Source: Streptococcus suis (GTDB lineage: Bacteria; Bacillota; Bacilli; Lactobacillales; Streptococcaceae). From it: a DNA stretch of 64,000 bases. The notes beneath the pieces were generated by a model, which was given only the letters and a program-made list of their open reading frames with translations, made no database searches and had not been told where the DNA came from. Positions 18,476-26,461 of the stretch are shown here, in pieces (position 1 is the first letter of the stretch; each line of letters opens with the position of its first letter). Location: contig NZ_POPB01000317.1 of the NCBI RefSeq assembly GCF_002964045.1, positions 1-64,000 on the forward strand, given 5' to 3'. A program made the position numbers and the translations under genes.

Positions 18476-18733
18476 ATGGAACAAGCAAAAATCGATCGCA
18501 TTAACGAACTGGCCCGCAAGAAAAAGGCGGAAGGTTTGACAGAGGAGGAGTTGCAGGAACAGGTAGCTCTTCGTGAGGAGTACATTGAGGGCTACCGCCG
18601 TAGCGTGCGTGCCCATGTTGAAGGTATCAAGATTGTCGATGAAGACGGCAACGATGTGACGCCAGAGAAACTCCGCCAAGTCCAACGTGAAAAGGGCTTG
18701 CATGGCCGTAGTTTGGATGATCCAAATTCCTAA
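18476..18733 (+). CDS. DUF896 (YnzC/UPF0291) family protein
   Basis: An 85-residue cytosolic protein with the family signature [17 protein letters not shown] and a C-terminal [13 protein letters not shown]896 proteins are two-helix bundles of unclear function, and I recall the gene following glyS in other streptococci. Here the RES-like gene has been inserted between them. AAAGGG precedes the ATG. Ends the T-box operon before a terminator. Confidence 0.85.
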   Translation: MEQAKIDRINELARKKKAEGLTEEELQEQVALREEYIEGYRRSVRAHVEGIKIVDEDGNDVTPEKLRQVQREKGLHGRSLDDPNS

Positions 18734-18759
18734 GAATAAGATTGCCAAAAAAAACAAGG

Positions 18760-18787
18760 AAAGACTGGGTTTTCTAGTCTTTTTTTG
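18760..18787 (+). terminator. Terminator of the glyQS operon
   Basis: AAAGACT (18760-18766) pairs with AGTCTTT (18776-18782), followed by further T residues. Confidence 0.85.
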
Positions 18788-18794
18788 TTATACT
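18786..18794 (+). promoter_or_regulatory. Extended -10 promoter of the M50-like gene
   Basis: TG-T-TATACT (18786-18794) abuts the T-tract of the previous terminator. No clear -35 element. Confidence 0.4.
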
Positions 18795-18813
18795 ATTAAA
18801 AAGGAGGTTTGTT

Positions 18814-19890
18814 ATGAAGAAAATATGGAATTGGTTTGTGATTGGACTTTCTATCCTATTAAGTTTTGTTGGAGCATGTTATTGTTTCATTGGTATGGAG
18901 GAAGTGCTTCCTATTCAGTCGGATGAGGGCATCTTTTTAATTGTTGGTCTAGGTTATGTCTGGTTTTTAGGTACTTTTTACCTAACCCTCATTCTCCACG
19001 AACTAGGTCACGTTTTCTTTGGTTGGCTGACAGGCTTTGACTTGGTGGCGCTTGGCTTGGGCAATCGTTTGTTGGTCAAGACTGACCAAGGCTGGACATG
19101 GAAGAAAACGGTGATTGTGCAAGGGGCAGCTGCTCAGTATATCGGAGTCAAAAGAGATGAGGATGACCCTCGGGCGATTCTGATGTTTGCGGGTGGCTTG
19201 ATTGTCCATCTCAGTCTCATCCTTGTTTCTGTTTTTATTGGATTCTTGACAGGGCATTGGAGTCTGCCTCTATCGCAAATTCTCCTCAATCTATCCTTGT
19301 TTGCACTCAATGCCAACCCTGCTGGTATGGCGGATGGTGCTAAGATACAAGAGTTGCGTGCTCATCCAGACTATAGTCGCTTGGTTTATCAAGCGCTTAG
19401 ACACACCTCTCAAGTCATGGTGGACCCAACTGCAGCAAACTTAAGCGATTTTGTCTTGGATCTACCAATCTTGCCAGGGCATTTACCACAAACCCACTAT
19501 CTAAACTGGACGGAGTTGCTGATTTTCAAAGGGGAGTATCAAGAAGCGCGAGAGCGATTGGAGAAGTTGATAGCAAAATCGGATAATGATTACATCATCA
19601 AGGCAAGCAAACTTGTTTTGCTAGAAGTCTATATCTTACAAGGCTTGGAGGAAGAGGCTAGAACATTAGGCCAGGACAAGCAGGTCAAGGCTCTACTCAA
19701 GTACCCTATGGGAAATTACCAAGTCATTGCGGCTCTCTACCACCAACGTATTACTCGAGATAGAAAAGCCTTGAAAAAATCTCTGGCTCAGGCTAAAAAA
19801 ATGTTGCCTTATAGTCCACTATTGGCTGATGAGCAGGATTATTATAGCAAGCTCTTGGCAGAAGTTGAGTTAGAAAGTCAATTGCCATAG
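18814..19890 (+). CDS. M50-like membrane metalloprotease with C-terminal helical repeats
   Basis: A 358-residue integral membrane protein. HELGH (His62, Glu63, His66) lies in a membrane helix, and NPAGMADG near residue 169 supplies the third zinc ligand, as in site-2 protease-like M50 peptidases. Residues ~215-350 are soluble and helical, with TPR-like spacing (YQEARERLEKL, GLEEEARTLGQ). The substrate is unknown. AGGAGG precedes the ATG. A single-gene unit between the glyQS operon and a small membrane protein gene. Confidence 0.75.
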   Translation: MKKIWNWFVIGLSILLSFVGACYCFIGMEEVLPIQSDEGIFLIVGLGYVWFLGTFYLTLILHELGHVFFGWLTGFDLVALGLGNRLLVKTDQGWTWKKTVIVQGAAAQYIGVKRDEDDPRAILMFAGGLIVHLSLILVSVFIGFLTGHWSLPLSQILLNLSLFALNANPAGMADGAKIQELRAHPDYSRLVYQALRHTSQVMVDPTAANLSDFVLDLPILPGHLPQTHYLNWTELLIFKGEYQEARERLEKLIAKSDNDYIIKASKLVLLEVYILQGLEEEARTLGQDKQVKALLKYPMGNYQVIAALYHQRITRDRKALKKSLAQAKKMLPYSPLLADEQDYYSKLLAEVELESQLP

Positions 19891-19967
19891 TAGATTATTC
19901 TGACTAGTATTTGCGATATAATTTATGTTAAAATAGGTACGGAAAAAAATAGATAGGAAGGTTGGTC

Positions 19968-20339
19968 ATGAAAAAACTGATGTCCACCTTGTTGGTGCTT
20001 GCCTATGTTACGGTCGCTTATTTGTCGGTTTACGTCCTTCCTCACTATTATTCTGGTGCAATTATAGGGGCGGCAGGAGCCAGTCTTGGAGCTAGTTTCA
20101 AACAGTTCAAGGAAGTGCAAGCCTGTCCTGACCAATCCTTGTTAGCCTATTTTAAGAGGGATAAGAAAAAGACAAGTAGTTTGTTATTGGTCCTTCTTGG
20201 AATCATCCTTTTTGTCAGCCTTGTGCTGGAATTTAATTGGCAATATGGCATAGCTTTTGTAGTGGCTATCAGCAACGCTATTCTTTGGAATGTCCTTCAT
20301 ATTCAATTCTTACGAAAATACTATTTAAAAAACGCATGA
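19968..20339 (+). CDS. Small membrane protein of unknown function
   Basis: A 123-residue protein with two N-terminal membrane helices, a short polar loop (YFKRDKKKTSS) and two more C-terminal helices. Not recognised. AGGAAGG precedes ATG 19968; a TTG two codons earlier is less likely. A TATAAT at 19917-19922 may be its promoter. Ends in a strong bidirectional terminator shared with the convergent MATE gene. Confidence 0.65.
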   Translation: MKKLMSTLLVLAYVTVAYLSVYVLPHYYSGAIIGAAGASLGASFKQFKEVQACPDQSLLAYFKRDKKKTSSLLLVLLGIILFVSLVLEFNWQYGIAFVVAISNAILWNVLHIQFLRKYYLKNA

Positions 20340-20358
20340 GCTTATTTCATGCGTTTTT
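20328..20358. terminator. Bidirectional terminator
   Basis: AAAACGCATGA (20329-20339) pairs with TCATGCGTTTT (20347-20357) around a 7-nt loop. T-runs occur in both directions between the convergent genes. Confidence 0.9.
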
Positions 20359-20363
20359 CTTGT

Positions 20364-21701
20364 TTATATACTTTGTCCAGCTTTTAATTTTTTCATAAAG
20401 ATGATGGAACTTGGAATCAGGACGATAATGCTACCGATCCAGGCGGCAGGGTTGGCAGCTACTGTACCATAAAAACCGAAATACTGCATACCGATGATGG
20501 CGACTGCTGCTCGGAAAATTAATTCCCCAAAGCCAGCCAGTGTTGGGATAAAGCCCTTGCCAAGTCCTTGAATAAAGCTACGAAGAATAAAGAGAGAGGC
20601 AACAATCCAGTAACAAGAGCCGTTAATGATGTAGTAAACAAGAGCCAAGTCCAGCACTGTTTGGCTGGCATTTGGCAGAAAGAGACCAGAGAAGAAGCGA
20701 TTGGCCAAGATGAGAATGACCGCAAATACAATAGCCCAAGCAATGTTCAGAAATAGGGAATGGCGCACCCCTTCTCGGATTCGATCGTAGAGTTTAGCGC
20801 CGTAGTTCTGGGCTGTAAAGGTTGCAATAGCCAGCCCCAGATTGACCATAGGTAGCATAGCCAGCTGGTCAGTACGCAGAGCGATGGCCTGGGCAGCGAT
20901 GGCATCTGTTCCTAACTGGTTGACCATAAACTGTAGGGTCATGGCTCCGATGGCAATGATACTAGCTTGAAATCCCATAGGAAAACCGAGTTGGGCATGT
21001 TTCTTGAGATTATCCTTGTCTAATCTTAAGTCTGATAGACCAATATGGTACTGGGGAACCTTTTTGACGATGTAGAAAATCAGAAAAATAACGGAGCATG
21101 CCTGAGCCGTGATGGTTGCAAAACCAGCTCCGAAAACACCCCATTTCATGACTAGGATGAAGAAAAAGTCTAATCCTATATTGATAAAACAGGCAATAAT
21201 AAGGGCTATTAGAGGCGTTTTAGAATTTCCAAGACTTCGTAGGGCTGAAGACAGGAAATTATAGAAAATGGTAAAGGTCAATCCGCCAAACATAGCTGTC
21301 AGAAAGGCGTGGGAATGTTGGATGATACTAGCAGGAGTCTTCATCAAAACCAAAATGGGATCTAAAAAAGACAAAGCAAGGACAGTCAAAATGATGCTGA
21401 TAAGGATGGAATAGAACAGACCGTGAACAAAGGATTTTTTCAGTCCTTCCAAGTCCCCTGCTCCAAAGCGTTGAGCAGAAAGAATGGTTAGTCCATTTGT
21501 CACACCCTGGGCGAAGCCGATGATGAGGAAAATCAAGCTGGCAGTAGCTCCAACGCTGGCAAAGGCATCCTTGCCCAAGGTATGACCAACAATCATAGAA
21601 TCAGCAAAGTTATAGGCTAATTGGAAGAATGAGCCAATCAGTAAGGGAATGGCAAATTGTAAGATAACTAGAATGGGTTTGCCCTTGGTTAAGTCGCTCA
21701 T
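20364..21701 (-). CDS. MATE family efflux transporter
   Basis: A 445-residue protein with about twelve membrane helices in two pseudo-symmetric halves, each opening with a family-type segment (IPLLIGSFFQLAYNFADSMIVG; QASIIAIGAMTLQFMVNQLG). MATE carriers export cationic drugs or metabolites in exchange for Na+ or H+. Substrate not predictable. AAGGAGAT lies upstream of the ATG. Converges on the small membrane protein gene. Confidence 0.88.
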   Translation of the reverse strand: MSDLTKGKPILVILQFAIPLLIGSFFQLAYNFADSMIVGHTLGKDAFASVGATASLIFLIIGFAQGVTNGLTILSAQRFGAGDLEGLKKSFVHGLFYSILISIILTVLALSFLDPILVLMKTPASIIQHSHAFLTAMFGGLTFTIFYNFLSSALRSLGNSKTPLIALIIACFINIGLDFFFILVMKWGVFGAGFATITAQACSVIFLIFYIVKKVPQYHIGLSDLRLDKDNLKKHAQLGFPMGFQASIIAIGAMTLQFMVNQLGTDAIAAQAIALRTDQLAMLPMVNLGLAIATFTAQNYGAKLYDRIREGVRHSLFLNIAWAIVFAVILILANRFFSGLFLPNASQTVLDLALVYYIINGSCYWIVASLFILRSFIQGLGKGFIPTLAGFGELIFRAAVAIIGMQYFGFYGTVAANPAAWIGSIIVLIPSSIIFMKKLKAGQSI

Positions 21702-21725
21702 AAAATCTCCTTTATAAACAGAGCA

Positions 21726-21761
21726 TAAGCCTATTAGAATGTATGGTTTCTAATAGGCTTA
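21726..21761 (-). terminator. Strong inverted repeat between ktrA and the MATE gene
   Basis: A perfect 14-bp stem, TAAGCCTATTAGAA (21726-21739) and TTCTAATAGGCTTA (21748-21761), with an 8-nt loop. No T-run on either side, so it may act as a processing or stabilising hairpin rather than a classical terminator. Confidence 0.55.
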
Positions 21762-21769
21762 GGGGATTA

Positions 21770-22435
21770 TCAACTGGTTAAATCTTCAAAATGGTCAACC
21801 GTATTATGGTCTGTTACGGCTAGTATGAGTTGGTCGTGTTTAAATTCAAAGTCTGGTGTCAATTGAATATTCAATTCTTGATTCTCACCGCTCCTATATC
21901 CGATAATATTGAGTTTATAGTTTTGGCGTAATTTTAGTTCTCCAAGCGTTTTACCAATCCATTTTGCAGGTGGGTGGAATTCAACGATGGAAACATTTCC
22001 TTCTAATTCGTACAGACTAGTTGTATCCCGATGGAGGAGTTGTTTGGCAAGTGAAATTCCGGTTTCGCGTTCAGGAGAAATAACTTTATCTGCACCGACA
22101 CGAAGAAGTACTTCTTTGGTAGTTGTCCCCTTGACTTTAGCAATAACGGTTGGCACACCAAGTACCTTGCTGTGCATGACTGCTAACACGCTGGATTCTA
22201 AATTATCACCAGTTGCGACAACAACGGCGTCACAATTGCCTATTCCTGCAGCTCTTAGTAACGAACGGTCGGTAATATCTCCGACAATTCCACGTGTTAG
22301 AATTGATTCGAGATGGTTAATTTGTTGTTCATGGTTATCGATGGCGATGATGTTACAATCATACTGGTGTAGAGTTTTTGCGATTGTTGTACCGAATACT
22401 CCTAAACCTAGGATTCCAATAGTATAGTTTGACAT
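21770..22435 (-). CDS. ktrA: K+ channel regulatory subunit, RCK family (KtrA/TrkA-like)
   Basis: A 221-residue cytoplasmic gating subunit. The N-terminal Rossmann fold has GLGVFGTTIAKTL (nucleotide binding) and the C-terminal half is an RCK_C/TrkA_C domain (~residues 140-215). It forms an octameric ring under the membrane subunit encoded upstream on the same strand and opens it in response to ATP/ADP. RCK_C domains of this family are known c-di-AMP binders. AGGAG precedes the ATG. The gap to ktrB is about 150 bp with no clear promoter. Confidence 0.85.
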   Translation of the reverse strand: MSNYTIGILGLGVFGTTIAKTLHQYDCNIIAIDNHEQQINHLESILTRGIVGDITDRSLLRAAGIGNCDAVVVATGDNLESSVLAVMHSKVLGVPTVIAKVKGTTTKEVLLRVGADKVISPERETGISLAKQLLHRDTTSLYELEGNVSIVEFHPPAKWIGKTLGELKLRQNYKLNIIGYRSGENQELNIQLTPDFEFKHDQLILAVTDHNTVDHFEDLTS

Positions 22436-22588
22436 AATTTCTCCTTCTTAGAACTTGTATTCACAAGTGAAGTGCTTGAATATAAGAGATAGTTTTTCAG
22501 CTAAACAAGGCAGTTTTGTGAGCGATTGCTGACTGAATTTTGAAAAAGACTAGTTTAGATGGAAATGTTGAACTGTGAATACAGTTTC

Positions 22589-23938
22589 TTATACAAGCAT
22601 GGAAGATTTGGCGTACTGAAGACTTTCTGTTTTTGAAAGTTTGCGGGCAGAAAGGCTAGCCAGCATTGAAAGTGGGCCAATTCGTCCAAAAAACATAAGG
22701 GCCATGATGATGGCTTGACCAGCCATGGTTAGGTTGGGTGTCAGGTTCGCTGTTACCCCAACAGTAGCAAGGGCAGACATGACCTCAAACATGAGGAATA
22801 GCAAGGGTTGCTTGTGGTCTGTTATGGATAGGGTAAACAAGCCGATTAGAAACATTAATAGAAAGACTGAAAATGTTGCGAAAGCTTTACGAATGGTCAA
22901 GTTGTCAATCGTTCTCCCCATGAAGTTGGTGTGGGGCAGGCCTAGAATTTCACTACGTGCGTATAAAAACAGGGTGATGAAAGCAGTAATTTTTATTCCT
23001 CCAGCAGTCCCACCTGGCGCTCCCCCTAACATCATTTGGAAAATATAGAGAAGCAAGGTGATTGGCTGAGCCTTTGTATAGTCAATGCTAGCAAAACCAG
23101 CGGTACGCATGGTAACCGTCTGGAAAAAGCTGACGAGCAGTTTCTGACCAAAGGAGTAATTTCCAATAGTAGAAGGATTGTTCCATTCAGTAATCAGAGT
23201 TAAGACTGTGCCGAGGAGTAAAATGATTGCAGTCAGACTTAAGACAACTTTTGTATGAAAACCTAATTTTTTAAAGAGTCCTTTTTGACCAATCTGTGTT
23301 TGAAAATCAAACCAAACAGAGAAGCCCAGTCCCCCCATAATGATCAGACTTGCCAAGGTTAAATTAATCAGAGGATTGTCTGCATATTGGACGATACTCG
23401 TAGCCCCGAAATTATCAAATCCCGCGTTACAAAATGCGGAGACAGCTAGAAACATGGAAGTAAAGATTCCTTTCGCAAAGCCAAAATCCGGTACGAAATG
23501 AAAGGAAAGGAACAAGGCACCCAAAGCTTCAATTGCTAAAGTAAATCCAAAGGCTGACTTAATAAAGCTTCTGAAATGTTTTGTGTCGGAGCGATTGAGG
23601 GCTTCTTGGAGGGTTGCCATGCTCATGAAATTGATTTTTCTCCCACCACGTAAGGCAAAGAGACCAACAAAGCCTATTAAACTCAGCCCACCAATTTGAA
23701 TTAAGAGCATACAGATAATCTGACCGAAAATGGAGTAGGTATCTGCTACTGCTTTGGTAAAAAGTCCTGTCACACAAACCATGGAAACAGAAGTGAACAA
23801 ATGGTCCCAGTAATGTGCTGTGGACGTGCTAGCTTGTGAAATAGGCAAGCTAAGCAAAAGTGAACCAGTCAATATCACCAATAGAAAACTAATGATAATT
23901 CGTTGGCCTGGTGAAAGTGTAATCCTAAATGGTAACAT
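22589..23938 (-). CDS. ktrB: K+ uptake membrane subunit (KtrB/TrkH family)
   Basis: A 449-residue protein with four M1-P-M2 repeats. Selectivity-filter-like glycine segments are visible (SMVCVTGLF near residue 60, FCNAGFDNFG, TMRTAGFASID, ATVGVTANL). With KtrA it forms a K+ (Na+-coupled) uptake system. The frame extends to 24028, but ATG 23938 (MLPFRITLSPGQR) is a normal family start with AAAGG upstream. Confidence 0.87.
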   Translation of the reverse strand: MLPFRITLSPGQRIIISFLLVILTGSLLLSLPISQASTSTAHYWDHLFTSVSMVCVTGLFTKAVADTYSIFGQIICMLLIQIGGLSLIGFVGLFALRGGRKINFMSMATLQEALNRSDTKHFRSFIKSAFGFTLAIEALGALFLSFHFVPDFGFAKGIFTSMFLAVSAFCNAGFDNFGATSIVQYADNPLINLTLASLIIMGGLGFSVWFDFQTQIGQKGLFKKLGFHTKVVLSLTAIILLLGTVLTLITEWNNPSTIGNYSFGQKLLVSFFQTVTMRTAGFASIDYTKAQPITLLLYIFQMMLGGAPGGTAGGIKITAFITLFLYARSEILGLPHTNFMGRTIDNLTIRKAFATFSVFLLMFLIGLFTLSITDHKQPLLFLMFEVMSALATVGVTANLTPNLTMAGQAIIMALMFFGRIGPLSMLASLSARKLSKTESLQYAKSSMLV

Positions 23939-24025
23939 AATTCGACCTTTGTATAAAATTGTAAGATGAGGATATTGTAGCACAAATGGGCAAAAAAGTA
24001 TGTTACAAACTCGGAATTTTTGTAG

Positions 24026-24060
24026 CAAAAAAAGCCTAGCAAGTTGATGTTAGCTAGACT
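24026..24060 (-). terminator. Terminator of the eetB-like gene
   Basis: On the minus strand AGTCTAGC (24060-24053) pairs with GCTAGGCT (24040-24033), one GU pair, followed by TTTTTTT. It overlaps the stop codon. Confidence 0.85.
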
Positions 24061-24599
24061 TATTCCCATTGAGATAAAACTTGATGATGGTAGTGTCGTA
24101 GTGGACCGACTTTTTCTAGCAGATATGTGGCTGCTAGCCCAACCAATAATCCAGATAAAATTCCTGTAAAGGAGAGAATTGGCAGGTAGTTGAGGACATA
24201 GAAAGACCGAGCAATGGTTGCAAATACAATCAACTGTCCCAGATTATGCAACATGCCTCCTAATATAGAAATACCGATAGGGCTGACACGTTTAGGACCA
24301 AGTTGCTTGGCTGCAAGCATACCAAGGTAACTCAAGCTGGTGCCTGCAAAACCATAAAGAAAGGTTGAAAATGTTCCGCCAAGAAAAGTTGAAATCAGGA
24401 GACGGAGTGCGACAACTTTCACAGAATCTCTTGCAGGTAAAGTGAAAATAGCGATTAAGCTAATCAAATTTCCAAGTCCTAGTTTGGCACCTGGAGCAAA
24501 GGCGAAGGGCGGCGTAATCATTTGCTCAATTAAGGAAATAACCACTGCTTGAGCAGCTAACATGGTAATAAAATTAAGGGTTTGTCGTTTGGAATTCAT
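24060..24599 (-). CDS. eetB: EetB-like membrane protein (Gx transporter / HepS-I family)
   Basis: A 179-residue membrane protein of the family annotated heptaprenyl diphosphate synthase component I or Gx transporter. About five helices; GAKLGLGNLISLIAI and GAxxHNLGQL-type segments are typical. Members occur in flavin-based extracellular electron transfer clusters as EetB, which fits its divergent position next to the FMN lipoprotein, fmnB and dmkA genes. ATG 24599 lacks an obvious ribosome binding site; the frame stays open to 24719 without a better start. The role as EetB is inferred from neighbours. Confidence 0.7.
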   Translation of the reverse strand: MNSKRQTLNFITMLAAQAVVISLIEQMITPPFAFAPGAKLGLGNLISLIAIFTLPARDSVKVVALRLLISTFLGGTFSTFLYGFAGTSLSYLGMLAAKQLGPKRVSPIGISILGGMLHNLGQLIVFATIARSFYVLNYLPILSFTGILSGLLVGLAATYLLEKVGPLRHYHHQVLSQWE

Positions 24600-24712
24600 A
24601 GAACTGTAATAGAAAACTCTTTCTAGTTGAATATCTATTTTACTATCATACTTGTTTTTAGTCACTCTGGCAAGTTTTGTCTGGTGAATATTACTAATTA
24701 TTGAAAACAAAG

Positions 24713-24741
24713 TTGTCAACTAGAAGTTAAAGGAGTATAAT
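24713..24741 (+). promoter_or_regulatory. Strong promoter of the electron transfer genes; overlaps a divergent -35
   Basis: TTGTCA (24713-24718), exactly 17 nt, TATAAT (24736-24741). On the minus strand the same bases give TTGACA (24719-24714), a consensus -35 toward the eetB-like gene, although its -10 (TAGTAA at 17-nt spacing) is poor. The two divergent promoters thus appear to share their -35 region. Confidence 0.75.
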
Positions 24742-24784
24742 AGAACTATATCATTTGTTTTTAATTTCACAAGGAGGTAAAATT

Positions 24785-24826
24785 GTGACGAAAAATATTG
24801 TGATTGTCGGCGCAGGCTATGCATAG
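24785..24826 (+). pseudogene. 14-codon relic of a type II NADH dehydrogenase gene
   Basis: An ideal AAGGAGGT site and GTG start open a frame reading (M)TKNIVIVGAGYA and then TAG. TKNIVIVGAG is the FAD-binding N-terminus of Ndh2-type NADH dehydrogenases. All remaining coding sequence is missing and the FMN lipoprotein gene starts 32 bp later. In related electron transfer clusters ndh2 stands in this place. The strong promoter and leader survive and now drive the downstream genes. Confidence 0.7.
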
Positions 24827-24858
24827 AAAAACTATTTACTTTACAAAGGAGTATTGTT

Positions 24859-25338
24859 ATGAAAACAACTAAAGTTGTCTTGAAAAGTTTGGTCGTTCTA
24901 GGTGCAGTCTTTGCGCTTGCTGCTTGCGGTTCTAAACAAGAATCTACTTCAACTTCATCTTCAACTACAGAAACAGTAGTATTGAAAGATGGTACTTACA
25001 AAGCTGAGTCAGGCAAAGACGATTACGGCTACAAAATCGTTCACACTTTGACAGTTAAAGATGGCAAAATTACAGAGTCTAAATTTGATTACGAAGCAGA
25101 AGATGGTAGCTTGAAGTCTACGAACGAAGAATACAACAAAAACATGAAGGACAAAGCAGGAGTTTCTGCTGGTGAAGCAATTGAACAATTGAATGCTGCT
25201 TTGGTTGATACGCAAGATATCTCAGCAGTTGAAGTTGTTTCAGGTGCGACCCATACTTCAGAAGACTTCAAGAAGTCTACAGAGGCCCTTCTTGCTGCAG
25301 CTGCTGAAGGAAATACAGAAACTGTAACTCTTGACTAA
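24859..25338 (+). CDS. FMN-binding lipoprotein (PplA-like, single domain)
   Basis: A 159-residue lipoprotein with lipobox LAAC, a Ser/Thr-rich linker and one FMN-binding domain. The flavinylation motif SGATHTS places the FMN-bearing residue at Thr131. ApbE, encoded next, would attach FMN through a phosphoester bond. Homologues such as listerial PplA carry electrons across the wall; PplA has two such domains, this protein one. AAAGGAG precedes the ATG. First intact gene after the ndh2 relic and its strong promoter. Confidence 0.85.
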   Translation: MKTTKVVLKSLVVLGAVFALAACGSKQESTSTSSSTTETVVLKDGTYKAESGKDDYGYKIVHTLTVKDGKITESKFDYEAEDGSLKSTNEEYNKNMKDKAGVSAGEAIEQLNAALVDTQDISAVEVVSGATHTSEDFKKSTEALLAAAAEGNTETVTLD

Positions 25339-25354
25339 TTTAGTCAATACCGAT

Positions 25355-25395
25355 AAGACACAGGAGCATCAAGTCGCAACTGTGTCTTCTTGTTT
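25355..25395 (+). terminator. Intra-operon hairpin after the FMN lipoprotein gene
   Basis: AAGACACAG (25355-25363) pairs perfectly with CTGTGTCTT (25380-25388), followed by CTTGTTT. The short T-rich tail suggests partial termination. The same 9-bp arms recur in the terminator at 27417-27446. Confidence 0.6.
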
Positions 25396-25411
25396 ATATG
25401 AGGGAATTCTA

Positions 25412-26461
25412 TTGAAAAAATTGATTCGACTACTTGGGTTGGCACTGGTCACAGTATGGTTGGTAGCTTGTGGACAATCTCAATCAGCAAGCTTACCAGT
25501 TGTGAGGACGCCATTGACACGTAGTGAAAGCTTGCTTCACACTGTTGTACAATTAAGCATCTATCATGAAGACCAGGAAGAAGTGATGGATGAAGCTGTC
25601 TCTTATATCAAGGAGATGGAGAGTCTACTGTCTACAAACCTGGAAGGGGCAGATGTCTACCGTATCAATCAGGCTGCGGGAAAAGAAGCTGTTGAGGTGG
25701 ATGAACGTACATTTGAAGTGATTGAAACAGCTATTGACATGAGTAAAGAAAGCCAGGGGCTATTTGACATTTCCATTGGAGCTGTGAGCAATCTGTGGAA
25801 AATTGGAGATGAGGATGCACGCAAGCCCAGTGATGAAGAAATCAAGGCTGCTCTGCCATTTATCAATTATAAAGACATTACTTTAGATAAGGAGAAGAAG
25901 ACTGTCTTTATCAAAGAAGGAATGACGCTAGAATTAGGAGCCATTTCCAAAGGTTACATTGCAGATAAGGTTAGAGAATTGTTTGCCAGCAAAGGGATTA
26001 CGACTGCTATCATCAATCTAGGTGGGAATGTAGTGGTTATGGGGGATTCGCCAACGACACAAAATGGTTGGAATGTTGGAGTTCAAGACCCAGACCAGGT
26101 GCGTGGAGCCACAGTTGGTTCTGTACCAGGGACACATGACTCGGTCGTTACTTCAGGTATTTACGAGCGCTTCTTAGAGGTGGACGGTGTTAAATACCAC
26201 CATATTCTGGATCCAAAAACTGGCTATCCTGTGGAAAACGATATTTCAGGTGTGACAGTCTTTTCCAAAACATCTGTCGAGGGAGACGCCTTATCCACAA
26301 CTCTCTTCTTACTAGGTGTGGAAAAAGGTCTTGACTTTATCAATCGGATGGACGGTGTAGAAGCTGTTTTCATTGATAAGGAGCAGGGTGTTCATTTGAG
26401 TGATGGCTTGAAGGAAAGTTTTGGATTAACGAATGAGGAGTATCATCTTGTCAATGAATAA
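25412..26461 (+). CDS. fmnB: FAD:protein FMN transferase (ApbE family lipoprotein)
   Basis: A 349-residue lipoprotein: a short hydrophobic signal ends in LVAC. The ApbE fold follows, with GAISKGYIADKV (about residues 180-191), the LGGNVVVMG strand and the SGIYERF metal/substrate loop. It transfers FMN from FAD to a Thr in a D/S-G-A-T motif, here very likely Thr131 of the lipoprotein just upstream. The frame extends to 25331, but TTG 25412 (KKLIRLLGLALV signal) preceded by GAGGG is the likely start. Overlaps dmkA by 8 nt. Confidence 0.85.
   Translation: MKKLIRLLGLALVTVWLVACGQSQSASLPVVRTPLTRSESLLHTVVQLSIYHEDQEEVMDEAVSYIKEMESLLSTNLEGADVYRINQAAGKEAVEVDERTFEVIETAIDMSKESQGLFDISIGAVSNLWKIGDEDARKPSDEEIKAALPFINYKDITLDKEKKTVFIKEGMTLELGAISKGYIADKVRELFASKGITTAIINLGGNVVVMGDSPTTQNGWNVGVQDPDQVRGATVGSVPGTHDSVVTSGIYERFLEVDGVKYHHILDPKTGYPVENDISGVTVFSKTSVEGDALSTTLFLLGVEKGLDFINRMDGVEAVFIDKEQGVHLSDGLKESFGLTNEEYHLVNE

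Noticed and set aside
24600-24719. Forty-codon N-terminal extension of the eetB-like protein
   Set aside because: It crosses the divergent promoter region, is charged and does not resemble the family. The membrane protein starts naturally at ATG 24599.
25009-25271. Antisense frames in the FMN lipoprotein gene
   Set aside because: Codon-usage shadows of the sense gene without start signals.
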